Source: Cupriavidus basilensis | GTDB lineage: Bacteria > Pseudomonadota > Gammaproteobacteria > Burkholderiales > Burkholderiaceae | Length of the DNA stretch: 64,000 nucleotides | NCBI RefSeq assembly: GCF_000832305.1 | Contig: NZ_CP010537.1 | Coordinates: 2,976,001 to 3,040,000, forward strand | Reading direction: 5' to 3' | Shown here: positions 17,063 to 28,931 of the stretch, piece by piece | Layout: each line of letters starts with the position of its first letter | Numbering within the stretch: position 1 is the first letter of the stretch | Translations under genes and position numbers: made by a program | Notes under the pieces: model-generated | Databases searched by the model: none | The model's input: the letters and a program-made list of their open reading frames with translations, nothing else | What the model was told of the DNA's origin: nothing

Positions 17063-18060
17063 GCAACGCAACCTTGAACAAGCCGCGGCTGAAGACGTCC
17101 GCCATGATCGCGTCCATCGCCGCGGAGGGCCAGGCGACGCGCTCTGCACCGTTCGGACAGGCGCTGGTGGAACTGGCCCGCAGCAAGCCCGAAGTGATCG
17201 GCATGACGGCCGACCTCGGCAAATACACCGACCTGCATCTCTTTGCCAAGGCGTACCCCGAGCGTTACTACCAGATGGGCATGGCCGAACAGCTGTTGAT
17301 GGGCGCCGCCGCCGGCCTTGCGCACGAGGGGGCGCAACCCTTTGTCACCACATACGCGGTGTTTGCCACGCGTCGCGCCTATGACTTCATGCACCAGGCC
17401 ATCGCCGAAGACAACCTGGATGTGAAGATCGTGTGCGCGCTGCCCGGCCTGACCACAGGCTACGGGCCCAGCCATCAGGCCGCGGAGGATCTGGCGTTGA
17501 TGCGCGCGATGCCCAACATGACCGTCATCGATCCGTGCGACGCGCTGGACATCGAGCAGATGGTGCCGGCCATCGCGGCCCATCGCGGCCCGGTCTATGC
17601 ACGGCTGCTGCGCGGCAACGTGCCCGTGGTGCTGGATGAGTATGACTATCGTTTTGAGCTTGGCAAGGCAAAGCTGCTGCGCGACGGCGCAGAGGTACTC
17701 GTGATCTCGTCGGGCATCATGACCATGCGCGCGCTCGAAGTGGCCAAGGCGCTGGAGGCGGATCGCATCGGCACCGCCGTGCTGCACGTGCCGACGATCA
17801 AGCCCCTGGACACCGAGACCATCGTGCGCGAGGCAAGGCGCGCCGGCCGGCTCGTCGTCGTTGCCGAGAACCACACGGTGATCGGTGGTCTTGGCGAAGG
17901 CGTGGCGGCAGCGTTGATGCGCGCGGGCGTTAGCGCGCCATTCCGGCAGATTGGCCTGCCGGATGCGTTCCTCGATGCTGGCGCTCTGCCCACGCTGCAC
18001 GATCGCTACGGCATTTCGGCCAAGGTCATGGCGGCAACCATCAAGGGCTGGCTAGGCTGA
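17059..18060 (+). CDS. transketolase, C-terminal subunit
   Basis: A 333-residue protein with the central pyrimidine-binding and C-terminal domains. MTADLGKYTDL, YYQMGMAEQLLMGAAAGLA (with the cofactor-activating Glu), TTGYGPSHQAAEDLALMRA and VIDPCDA are visible in the order expected. It starts inside the stop codon of the N-terminal subunit. It is the last gene of the LysR-SDR-MFS-transketolase set and converges on eno. No sugar kinase is in the set. Confidence 0.88.
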   Translation: MSNATLNKPRLKTSAMIASIAAEGQATRSAPFGQALVELARSKPEVIGMTADLGKYTDLHLFAKAYPERYYQMGMAEQLLMGAAAGLAHEGAQPFVTTYAVFATRRAYDFMHQAIAEDNLDVKIVCALPGLTTGYGPSHQAAEDLALMRAMPNMTVIDPCDALDIEQMVPAIAAHRGPVYARLLRGNVPVVLDEYDYRFELGKAKLLRDGAEVLVISSGIMTMRALEVAKALEADRIGTAVLHVPTIKPLDTETIVREARRAGRLVVVAENHTVIGGLGEGVAAALMRAGVSAPFRQIGLPDAFLDAGALPTLHDRYGISAKVMAATIKGWLG

Positions 18061-18100
18061 CGAGTAACGAACGGCCGCAGGCAAGCAAGCGCGGCCCGGC

Positions 18101-18125
18101 GGCGGTGGGGTTACCACTCACCGCC
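18101..18125. terminator. hairpin between transketolase and eno
   Basis: GGCGGTG (18101-18107) pairs with CACCGCC (18119-18125) across an 11-nt loop in the convergent gap. A C-run follows rather than a T-run, so function as a terminator is only suggested. Confidence 0.35.
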
Positions 18126-18202
18126 CCCCCGATCCACCGCACCTTGGGAGGGAGCGAGCGCTGAAGCAATCGCTCGCATGGCCGCTCAGTAGAGCAGCGC
18201 GC

Positions 18203-21011
<2,809 letters not shown>

Positions 21012-21014
21012 GAT

Positions 21015-22310
21015 CTAGCATCCTTTCCCGGCCGGGCTGGTAATCAGCAAGGCACGGAAGTCGTTGACATTGGTAAGCGTGGGGCCCGTGACGATGGAGT
21101 CGCCAAGCGCCTCGAAGTAGGTGTGCCCGTCGTTGTTGGCGAGAAAGGCATGCGGCACCATCTCCCTTTGCCAGCCTCGCGCGAGTGTCGTGGGGTCGGC
21201 GTATGCGCCCGCGATCTCTTCGATGCCGTCCACGCCATCCGTGTCGGCGGCCAGCGCAAAGACATTCGGGTGGCCGTCCAGCGCAATGGCCAGGGAAAGC
21301 AGGAATTCCACGTTGCGCCCGCCGCGGCCGTCGCCTTTGACTGTGACGGTGGTCTCGCCCCCTGACAGGAGCACACACGGAAGCTGGAATGGCTCCGTTC
21401 CCTGCGCGGCCTGGAAGGCGATGCCAGCCATCACCTTGCCGACGTCGGCGGCCTCGCCTTCGATGCGGTCGCCCAGTACATAGGGCTGGATGCCCGCGGC
21501 GGCCGCTGCCTGCGCGGCGGCGGCAAGGGAGATGGCAGGCGTCGCGATCATGCGCACCTCGCTGCGCGCGAGCCGTTCGTCACCAGGCTTGACTGACTCC
21601 CCGCTGCCGGACGCCAGCAGACGCTCTGCGCTGGCCGGGAGCAGGATCCCGTAGCGCCGGACGATATCCAGCGCGTCCTGGCACGTCGTCGCGTCGCATA
21701 CCGTCGGCCCGGATGCGATATTGACCGGGTCGTCGCCGGGTACGTCTGAAATCAACAGCGTAACGACGCGAGCCGGATGGCACGCAGCGGCAAGCCTTCC
21801 GCCTTTAATGCTGGAGAGATGCCGTCGCACACAGTTCATCTCCGAGATGGTCGCGCCGCTGGCCAGCAGCGCCTGGTTGACGGCACGTTTTTCCTCCAGG
21901 CTCATGCCGGCCAGCGCAAGGCTAAGCAGCGAGGATCCGCCGCCGGATATCAGGCAGATGACCAGATCGTCCGGGCACAGCCCCGAAACCATGTCCAGCA
22001 TGCGAACCGCGGCACGCTGGCCAGCCGCGTCGGGTACCGGGTGCCCGGCTTCGACGACTTCGATGCGCGAGGTCGGCGCGGCGTGGCCGTACCGCGTCAC
22101 AACCAGGCCAGCGAGCGGGCCCGGCCAAGCCTGTTCCAGCGCCCGGGCCATGCTGGCAGCGGCCTTGCCGGCCCCGACGACGATGGTGCGGCCGACAGGC
22201 GGCTCGGGCAATGCGCACGCCAGGCAGTCCTGCGGGTCCGCTGCGGATACGGCAGCCCTGAAAAGCGACGCCAGGAATGCCCGGGGGTTTTCAACGGTGA
22301 AGTGTTTCAC
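21015..22310 (-). CDS. ttuD: glycerate 2-kinase (MOFRL family, ttuD-type)
   Basis: A 431-residue cytoplasmic enzyme of the GckA/TtuD family, often labelled hydroxypyruvate reductase in databases. It phosphorylates D-glycerate to 2-phosphoglycerate. Visible family parts are VVGAGKAAASMARALE, LISGGGSSLL, GATISEMNCVRRHLSSIKGG, LISDVPGDDP and the C-terminal MOFRL domain with LLSGGETTVTV and AADTDGVDG. It lies between dctA and pyk; its product is the substrate of the enolase in the same operon. Confidence 0.9.
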   Translation of the reverse strand: MKHFTVENPRAFLASLFRAAVSAADPQDCLACALPEPPVGRTIVVGAGKAAASMARALEQAWPGPLAGLVVTRYGHAAPTSRIEVVEAGHPVPDAAGQRAAVRMLDMVSGLCPDDLVICLISGGGSSLLSLALAGMSLEEKRAVNQALLASGATISEMNCVRRHLSSIKGGRLAAACHPARVVTLLISDVPGDDPVNIASGPTVCDATTCQDALDIVRRYGILLPASAERLLASGSGESVKPGDERLARSEVRMIATPAISLAAAAQAAAAAGIQPYVLGDRIEGEAADVGKVMAGIAFQAAQGTEPFQLPCVLLSGGETTVTVKGDGRGGRNVEFLLSLAIALDGHPNVFALAADTDGVDGIEEIAGAYADPTTLARGWQREMVPHAFLANNDGHTYFEALGDSIVTGPTLTNVNDFRALLITSPAGKGC

Positions 22311-22337
22311 GATGCGCTACCTGTTTCCGTTCTGGTG

Positions 22338-23696
22338 TCAAGCGCTCTTGCGAGCGTCGGCGGCATAGTTCGGCGGCAACGGCACCAGGGGGATTGGTTC
22401 CGGCGCGACACCTTCGTAGAGTTGCTCCAGGTCCTCGGGGTCGACTTCGCCATTGAGGACGCGTTGGACGCGGTCCTCGTCGAGTGCGCCGACCCACTTG
22501 GCAATCGCCATGGTCGCAACCGCGTTGCCGATGGTGTTGGTGATGGCGCGCGCCTCCGACATGAAGCGGTCCACCCCAAGCAGGAGAACCATGCCCGCCA
22601 CCGGAATCTTCCCCAGCGACGCGAGCGTCGCCGCCAGGGTGATGAAGCCCGAGCCGGTGATGCCCGCGGAACCCTTCGAAGTCAGCAGCAGCACACCGAG
22701 CACGACGAACTGGTCGGTGAGGGTCAATGGCGTGTTGGTTGCCTGTGCGATAAAGATCGCTGCCATGGTGTAGTAGATGCACTGGCCATCGGGGTTGAAG
22801 GTAAGGCCCGCCGGCACCACCAGCCCGACGACGGGCTTCGACACGCCGACGTTCTCCAGCTTGCGCATCAACTGCGGAATGACGGATTCCGACGAGCTCG
22901 TTCCCAGCACGGTCAGGATTTCGTCTTTGATGTATTTCAGGAAGTTGAACAGGCCAAATCCGCAGATGCGGCAAATCGCACCCAACACAATCAGCACGAA
23001 CAGCGCGCAGGTCCCATACATGGTGGCGACCAGCTTGCCAAGCGATGCAATGGAGCCAAAGCCATACTTGCCCACCGTGAATGACATGGCGCCGAACGCG
23101 GCAACCGGCGCGACGCGCATGATCATGCCGACGATCGCGAACATGGCATTGGCGAACGAATCCAGGGCGGCGACGAACGGCTTGCCGCGCTCTCCCAGAT
23201 GGGCCAGGGCCACGCCCATGAATACCGAGAACACAAGGATCTGCAGGATGTCGTTCTTGGCGAGCGCATCCATAATGCTCATCGGCACAAGGTTGAGCAG
23301 GAAGTCCATGATGCCTTCATGCTTTACCTGTGCCGTATAGGCGGCAATGCTCTTCGTGTCGAGCGTCGCCGGGTCGACGTTCATGCCATGGCCGGGCTGT
23401 ACCACATTGACCACGATGACACCGAGCAGCAGCGCAAACGTCGACAGCACTTCGAAGTACAGCAAGGCACGCCAGCCTACCCTGCCAAGGTCTTTCATGC
23501 TTTCCATCTTGGCGATGCCGAGCACGACCGTCGCGAAGATGATGGGTGCAAACACCATCTTGATGAGGCGGATGAAGATATCCCCAAGTGGTTTGAGCGC
23601 GCTGCCGATATGGGGCATGAAGATGCCCAGCAGGATGCCCGCCGCCACGGCAATGAGCACCTGGACATACAGTGAGCTTATGAGTCGTCTTTTCAT
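22338..23696 (-). CDS. dctA: C4-dicarboxylate:cation symporter
   Basis: A 452-residue member of the DAACS family. Expected parts are present: an N-terminal span after MKRRLISSLYVQ, the serine-rich hairpin GTSSSESVIPQ, FNPDGQCIYYTMAA and the GSAGITGSGF loop. DctA proteins import succinate, malate, fumarate and, in some bacteria, tartrate. Inside a ttu operon it most likely imports tartrate. Standard DctA has NLDGT where NPDGQ stands here, which may reflect another substrate. Confidence 0.9.
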   Translation of the reverse strand: MKRRLISSLYVQVLIAVAAGILLGIFMPHIGSALKPLGDIFIRLIKMVFAPIIFATVVLGIAKMESMKDLGRVGWRALLYFEVLSTFALLLGVIVVNVVQPGHGMNVDPATLDTKSIAAYTAQVKHEGIMDFLLNLVPMSIMDALAKNDILQILVFSVFMGVALAHLGERGKPFVAALDSFANAMFAIVGMIMRVAPVAAFGAMSFTVGKYGFGSIASLGKLVATMYGTCALFVLIVLGAICRICGFGLFNFLKYIKDEILTVLGTSSSESVIPQLMRKLENVGVSKPVVGLVVPAGLTFNPDGQCIYYTMAAIFIAQATNTPLTLTDQFVVLGVLLLTSKGSAGITGSGFITLAATLASLGKIPVAGMVLLLGVDRFMSEARAITNTIGNAVATMAIAKWVGALDEDRVQRVLNGEVDPEDLEQLYEGVAPEPIPLVPLPPNYAADARKSA

Positions 23697-23789
23697 GATG
23701 TCTCCTACGGCGACGCACTTGCAGCGCTGCCTGTCTTGCCTTCATCAACTGAATGCGGCCGACGTCTTCGCGACGGCCATGCCGCTTGG

Positions 23790-24764
23790 TCAGTCCATGC
23801 TTACGTGCGCTTCTTTGACGAGCTTGCCGAAGCGGGTGACTTCGTCCTTGATCTGGGCCGTCATCTGGGCAGGGGTATTGCCGACCGGTTCCGCGCCGAT
23901 GGCAGCGAATTGCCTTTTCACATCGGGGAGTGCCAGGGCCTTGGTGATTTCCGTGCCAAGCCGGTTCACAATCTCAGGCGGTGTTCCCGCAGGGGCAAGG
24001 ATGCCGAACCAGGAGGCGATGTCAAAACCCGGCAGGCCGGACTCGGCAAGGGTAGGCACGTCCGGCAGTGCGGAAGAACGCCTGGCCGTGGCGACCGCCA
24101 GCGGCTTGAGCTTGCCTGCCTTGATGTAAGGCAGCGCGGATGACGCGGTGTCAAACATCATCGACACCTGGCCGCCCATCAGGTCGGTGATAGCCGGGGC
24201 GCTCCCCTTGTAGGGAACGTGGACGATGTGGGTGCCGGTCTGTACCTTGAATTGCTCGCCGATAAGGTGATGGGCCGTGCCGTTGCCATTGGACGCGTAG
24301 GTCAGCTTTCCCGGGTTGGCCTTGGCATAAGCGACCAACTCCTGCACGCTCCTGGCCGGGAAGCTTGGGCTGACGACGAGCACGTTCGGCACGATGGCAA
24401 CCACGGACACCGGCGTCAGATCCTTTTGGACGTCGTAGGAGAGCTTTTTGTAGACGTTCGGTGCGATGGTGTGATGCACCGCCCCCATGAGCAGCGTGTA
24501 GCCATCTGGCGCAGACTTTGCCGCGGCGTCCGCGCCGATGGTGGCACCAGCGCCCGGCCGGTTTTCGATGATGACGGGCTGGCCCAGCGCCTGCGCGAGC
24601 TTTTGTCCCACGGTGCGGGCAAGGACGTCGGTGGTGCCCCCGGGGGGAAACGGGACAATGAGGCGAATGGGCTTGGTGGGATATGCCTGGGCAAAAGCGG
24701 TGCCGGCGCCCAGAGCGAGAGCGAGGGCGAACGCAGCCACCGCAGCCCGGATAACGGATTGCAT
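23790..24764 (-). CDS. TctC/Bug-type periplasmic solute-binding protein
   Basis: A 324-residue binding protein with a clear signal peptide (hydrophobic core up to GTAFAQ). The mature start YPTKPIRLIVPFPPGGTTDVLAR and SAPDGYTLLMG are standard Bug features. It is the second gene of the ttu operon, with no TctAB genes beside it, so it may present tartrate to another carrier or act as a sensor partner. It is only distantly similar to the binding protein at 2296. Confidence 0.9.
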   Translation of the reverse strand: MQSVIRAAVAAFALALALGAGTAFAQAYPTKPIRLIVPFPPGGTTDVLARTVGQKLAQALGQPVIIENRPGAGATIGADAAAKSAPDGYTLLMGAVHHTIAPNVYKKLSYDVQKDLTPVSVVAIVPNVLVVSPSFPARSVQELVAYAKANPGKLTYASNGNGTAHHLIGEQFKVQTGTHIVHVPYKGSAPAITDLMGGQVSMMFDTASSALPYIKAGKLKPLAVATARRSSALPDVPTLAESGLPGFDIASWFGILAPAGTPPEIVNRLGTEITKALALPDVKRQFAAIGAEPVGNTPAQMTAQIKDEVTRFGKLVKEAHVSMD

Positions 24765-24892
24765 GCCTGTCTCCTGATGGCATTCTTGATTGGCCGGCCC
24801 ATTGCAGGGCCGGCACGGTGCGGGGCACCTGTGCCGGTGCTAACCCGCCAGCGGTTTGCCGCGGCGCGGCAAGCCGCGCTTCTTTTCCTGCT

Positions 24893-25969
24893 TCAGGCCG
24901 CCTTCTTGACCTGATCGGCCAACACCTTGCAGATGGCTTCGGTGACAGACGCGGTGGTCGCATGGCCACCCAGATCCGGGGTGAAGACACCGTTGGCGGT
25001 GATCTGCTCGATGGCTGCCATCAGGCGCTCCGCCGCGGGCTTCTCGCCCAGATGCTCGAGCATCATCGCCGCGGTCCAGAAGGTGGCGATGGGATTGGCC
25101 ACGCCCTTGCCCGTGATATCGAAGGCGGAGCCGTGGATCGGTTCGAACATCGACGGGAACAGGCGTTCCGGGTTCAGGTTGGCGGTCGGTGCGATGCCGA
25201 GGCTGCCGGACAGCGCCGCAGCCAGGTCGGACAGGATGTCGGCGTGCAGGTTGGTCGCCACCACCACGTCCAGCGTATGGGGCTTCAACACCATGCGCGT
25301 CGTCACGGCGTCAACCAGTTCGCGGTCAACCTTGACGTCCGGATAGTCCTTGGCGACTTCGTAGAAGATCTCGTCCCACATCACCATGCCGAAGCGTTGC
25401 GCGTTCGACTTGGTCACCAGGGTGAGGTGTTTGCGGGGGCGCTTCTGCGCGATCTCGAAGGCGAAGCGGTGGATCCGCTCGACACCGGCGCGTGTGAAGA
25501 CAGCGGTTTCCGTGCCGGTCTCGATAGGCAGGCCACGGTGGGTACGACCGCCGTTGCCGGCATACTCGCCTTCCGAGTTCTCGCGGATGATGACCCAGTC
25601 GATGTCCTTGCCATTGGCCAGCGGGCTCTTCACCCCTGGCAGCACGCGTGCGGGGCGTACGTTGGCGTACTGGTCGAAGCCCTGGGCAATCGGTAGGCGC
25701 AGGCCCCACAGCGACACGTGATCGGGCACGTTCAGGGCGCCCACTGCGCCAAAGAAGATGGCGTCGAACTGCTTCAGGCGTTCCAGCCCACCTTCGGGGA
25801 TGTAGTAGCCTTTCTCCAGATAGTAGTCGGAGCTCCACGGGAAATGTTCGACGCCCAGCTTGAAGCCGCCATCTTGCCCCGCCAGGGTCTCCAGCACTTG
25901 CAGACCAGCAGAGATCACTTCCGGGCCAATGCCATCGCCAGGGATGGCTGCAATCTTGTATTCACGCAT
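24893..25969 (-). CDS. ttuC: tartrate dehydrogenase/decarboxylase or D-malate dehydrogenase
   Basis: A 358-residue enzyme of the isocitrate/isopropylmalate dehydrogenase family. GDGIGPEV, the phosphate-free substrate loop near LRLPIAQGFDQYANVRPARVL, RENSEGEYAG, VTKSNA, the metal Asp pair in NLHADILSDL and GSAFDITGKGVANP are present. TtuC-type enzymes oxidise and decarboxylate tartrate to glycerate, and many also act on D-malate. ATG 25969 follows AGGAG. First gene of the operon, divergent from a LysR gene. The glycerate kinase, enolase and pyruvate kinase downstream favour tartrate. Confidence 0.9.
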   Translation of the reverse strand: MREYKIAAIPGDGIGPEVISAGLQVLETLAGQDGGFKLGVEHFPWSSDYYLEKGYYIPEGGLERLKQFDAIFFGAVGALNVPDHVSLWGLRLPIAQGFDQYANVRPARVLPGVKSPLANGKDIDWVIIRENSEGEYAGNGGRTHRGLPIETGTETAVFTRAGVERIHRFAFEIAQKRPRKHLTLVTKSNAQRFGMVMWDEIFYEVAKDYPDVKVDRELVDAVTTRMVLKPHTLDVVVATNLHADILSDLAAALSGSLGIAPTANLNPERLFPSMFEPIHGSAFDITGKGVANPIATFWTAAMMLEHLGEKPAAERLMAAIEQITANGVFTPDLGGHATTASVTEAICKVLADQVKKAA

Positions 25970-26089
25970 CGCGTTGCTCCTCTCATTGTTTTCCACAAAC
26001 CGAAGGCCGCTTTCCACCGCCAGGTATGCCGGCGTCCTTCTGTGACCAAACTATCGTTGAAAACCGAGGGAGTAAGATGAACTCCATTT

Positions 26090-26107
26090 CAAACTAATAT
26101 TAACTTG
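26090..26107. promoter_or_regulatory. LysR-type box CAA-AC-TAATATTA-AC-TTG
   Basis: An 18-bp imperfect dyad between ttuC and the divergent LysR gene. AT-rich and centred near the LysR start, it suits autoregulation and activation of ttuC. Confidence 0.45.
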
Positions 26108-26116
26108 AGGTTGAAG

Positions 26117-27040
26117 ATGGGACAGCCTTCGGAACTTGCTTTCTTCGCCGGCCTGGCCAAGGCGGGCAGCCTCTCGGCCGCAGCGCGTGAGCAAGACGTC
26201 ACCCCCGCGGCCATCAGTAAACGGCTAGCTCAAATGGAGAAGCGGCTTGGGGTGCGGTTGCTGAACCGGACAACGCGGCGCATCGGCCTGACCGCCGAAG
26301 GGGAGGTCTACCTCGAGCACGCCCGGCGCCTGCTCGCGGAGATCGAGGATCTCGATCAGTTGATCTCCAGCAGCCATGTGGCGCCGCGAGGAACACTGAG
26401 GGTCAACGCCCCCCTGGGGTTCGGGCGAACCTACATTGCGCCCGCCATATCCGATTTCGCCAAACGATATCCACAGATGGAGGTGCAACTCCATCTGACG
26501 GACAGGCCACTGAACCTGGGCGATGAGGGATTTGACATAGGGATCCGGTTCGGCGAGATCCCGGACACACGCCTGATGGCGCGGAAGATCGCCGACAACC
26601 GGCGTTTGGTCTGCGCCGCGCCCTCGTATCTGAAAGCCCACGGCACGCCGGTCACGCCGCACGATCTGACGCAACATCAATGCATCGTGCTACGCCAGAA
26701 CGACTCTGCCTATGGCATCTGGCGCTTCGCCAAGGGGAAGAAGACGGAAACGGTAAAGGTACGTGGCGCCCTGAGCAGCAATGACGGCGAAGTGACGCTG
26801 ACGTGGGGCTTGGCCGGGCAAGGGATCTTGCAACGCGCGGAATGGGACCTTGCCAAGTACCTCCGAAGTGGCCGCCTGGTCTTGCTGCTCGAAGACTATG
26901 CCCTACCACCAGCCGACATATTTGCCGTCTTTCCGGAGCGGCTGAACATGTCGGCCAAGGTCCGGGCGTTCCTCGACTTTCTCGTTGCGCACTTTGAAGG
27001 CAAGCGGCTTAGGGTACGTGGGGGTACCTCTTCTTGGTAA
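26117..27040 (+). CDS. ttuA: LysR-family regulator of the ttu operon
   Basis: A 307-residue LysR protein of the DsdC/TtuA-like branch. The helix-turn-helix spans AGSLSAAAREQDVTPAAISKRL. The effector domain begins at RGTLRVNAPLGFGRTYIAP. GAGG lies seven bases before ATG 26117; the TTG at 26105 is less likely. It is divergent from ttuC, the usual place for the operon activator. In the A. vitis system the LysR gene is called ttuA, and the symbol is given by that position. Confidence 0.8.
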   Translation: MGQPSELAFFAGLAKAGSLSAAAREQDVTPAAISKRLAQMEKRLGVRLLNRTTRRIGLTAEGEVYLEHARRLLAEIEDLDQLISSSHVAPRGTLRVNAPLGFGRTYIAPAISDFAKRYPQMEVQLHLTDRPLNLGDEGFDIGIRFGEIPDTRLMARKIADNRRLVCAAPSYLKAHGTPVTPHDLTQHQCIVLRQNDSAYGIWRFAKGKKTETVKVRGALSSNDGEVTLTWGLAGQGILQRAEWDLAKYLRSGRLVLLLEDYALPPADIFAVFPERLNMSAKVRAFLDFLVAHFEGKRLRVRGGTSSW

Positions 27041-27169
27041 GCATAAACAGCCTGCCATGAGGCCGGCGCCGGCACTACGAAGATGGCCTGCCCGTAACCG
27101 CCCGGGAGGGAAACGCGGCGGGAGCGCATGCATATTCTCATACGTAATGAAGATGCTGGCCCAGCGACG

Positions 27170-27205
27170 GTGATCGTGGTGAGAGCGGTGAGAGCGGTGA
27201 GAGAG
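27170..27205. repeat. 9-bp tandem repeat x3-4
   Basis: GTGAGAGCG occurs at 27179 and 27188, GTGAGAGAG at 27197, and a degenerate GTGATCGTG at 27170. The repeat ends four bases before the cobT-like stop codon. Confidence 0.7.
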
Positions 27206-27209
27206 CCCC

Positions 27210-28931
27210 TCACCGCCGCCCCCCGATCCACCGCACGATCTCCCCGAACACCGGCATGTCCATCGGCACCGACAAGTCCAGCGCCAGGCAACGGCGGTAG
27301 TATGGGCTGAGGTCCAGCCCCACGCCAAGTCCCAGCACCTCCACGTCGCGCAGCGTCTCGTGGCGCGCCACCACTTCCTTGAGGTGGTTGTCCAGGTAGA
27401 ACACATCGTTGGCTTGCCCCGTGGCGCTGTCCATCGGGCTGCCGTCGGATACCACGATCAGGATGCGGCGGGTCTCGGCGCGCGCGAGCAGCCGCGCGCA
27501 CGCCCAGTCGACTGCCTCCCCGTCCACGCCTTCGCGGAACAGGTCGGCCTTGAACAGCGCGGCGATGTTGGCGCGGGCACGCCGCCAGCTCGTGGCCGCG
27601 TCCTTGAACACCATGTGACAGGCTTCATTCAGCCGCCCGGGATGCGCGGGCCGGCCGCGGGCCAGCCAGTCGAGCCGGGCGCGGCCGCCATTCCACGCGC
27701 CGGTGGTAAAGCCCAGCACCTCGCTGGCCACGCCGGCCTGGTCGAGCGCGCGCGTGAGAATGTCGACCATCATGGCCACCGGCTCGATATGCGCTTTCAT
27801 CGAGCCCGAGCAATCGATCAAAAAGCTCACCGCGCAGTCCGCCTGCAGCTGGTGCCGCTCTTGCCGGAACAGACGGCGCTCGGCCGGCGAGGTGACCAGT
27901 TGCGCGAGGCGCCGGCCGTCGATGCGGCCGTCTTCCTCGCCGAAGGACCAGCCATCGCGCTGCGGCACGGCGAGCGATGCCGTCAGCGCGCGCGCCAGCC
28001 TTGCCACGTTGATGCCTTGTTCGGCGATGCGCTGGTCGAGGCGTTCGCGGTACGCCGCCAGCAGATCCTTGCGCACCAGCGTGCCGGGGGCGATTTCCCG
28101 GTCGTAGCGCGTGGTGTAGGCGCGGTAGCCGTGGCCGCACGCGTGCAGCACGCGGCTGTTGCCGGTGGCCGCCATGGCCATGGCGTCGAGCTCGTCGTCC
28201 TCGCACCCGAGCGCCAGTGAGAACGCCACGCGCACGGCTTCGTTGTCTTCGGCCTCTTGCTCATCGGCTTGCGTCCCGTGCGTGCGGGTGGCGCGCAGCA
28301 TCTCGCCCACCAGCCGTGCCAGTTCGAGGGCATGGATGGCAAACGCGCCCTGCTCCGCGCGGTGCCGGCGCAGGCCCGCCAGCGGCACGCCGAGCACCGG
28401 CACGATGGCCGCGCGCGTGGCTTCGATCAGGTCTTCGGTGTCTTCCAGCACCGGCCAGCCCGACAGGCGCGACCACGCGATCTGCGCCACGGTGTACAGC
28501 AGGATGCCAAGGTGGCTCTCGGCCAGGCCGCTGCGATGGAAGCCGCGGGACCAGGCCGCGAAGCGGTGGCGCAGGTTCTGCGCGACGCCCGGCATGCCGG
28601 CTGGCAGTTGCGACTCGCAGCGCAGTTGCTCCAGCAGCTCGAACACCAGCCGTTCCACCGGATCCGCCGGGCACAACTGCTTGTGCAGATCCGCGTCCGA
28701 ATGCGCGAGCCGTAGTGCCGCCCCATCCGCCGCGCCGCGCAGGCAGGCAAAGTCGTCCACCTGCGGGTCGGTGCGCAAATGCGGCGCATGCAGCGGCAGC
28801 GGCCGCAGGTCGCGGCACAGGCGGCCGTCACGATAATGCAGCGCGCGCTCGCCCGTGAGCGCGCGCACCACCGCCGCGCACAGGGCCTCGCGCTGCTGGC
28901 CGCGGCGGGCCGCCTGCCGGGGCGGCGGCAT
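27210..28931 (-). CDS. cobT: CobT-like VWA-domain protein
   Basis: A 573-residue protein with an acidic and charged middle (DEQEAEDNEAV) and a C-terminal von Willebrand A domain. The MIDAS metal site is complete: DCSGSM, a later Thr and VSDGSPMD. The layout is that of the CobT subunit of aerobic cobaltochelatase, but length is somewhat short and no CobN is in the window. Its ATG (28931) overlaps the stop of the CobS-like gene, so the two are coupled. It could form a MoxR/VWA chaperone pair for some metalloenzyme nearby rather than a cobaltochelatase. Confidence 0.75.
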   Translation of the reverse strand: MPPPRQAARRGQQREALCAAVVRALTGERALHYRDGRLCRDLRPLPLHAPHLRTDPQVDDFACLRGAADGAALRLAHSDADLHKQLCPADPVERLVFELLEQLRCESQLPAGMPGVAQNLRHRFAAWSRGFHRSGLAESHLGILLYTVAQIAWSRLSGWPVLEDTEDLIEATRAAIVPVLGVPLAGLRRHRAEQGAFAIHALELARLVGEMLRATRTHGTQADEQEAEDNEAVRVAFSLALGCEDDELDAMAMAATGNSRVLHACGHGYRAYTTRYDREIAPGTLVRKDLLAAYRERLDQRIAEQGINVARLARALTASLAVPQRDGWSFGEEDGRIDGRRLAQLVTSPAERRLFRQERHQLQADCAVSFLIDCSGSMKAHIEPVAMMVDILTRALDQAGVASEVLGFTTGAWNGGRARLDWLARGRPAHPGRLNEACHMVFKDAATSWRRARANIAALFKADLFREGVDGEAVDWACARLLARAETRRILIVVSDGSPMDSATGQANDVFYLDNHLKEVVARHETLRDVEVLGLGVGLDLSPYYRRCLALDLSVPMDMPVFGEIVRWIGGRR

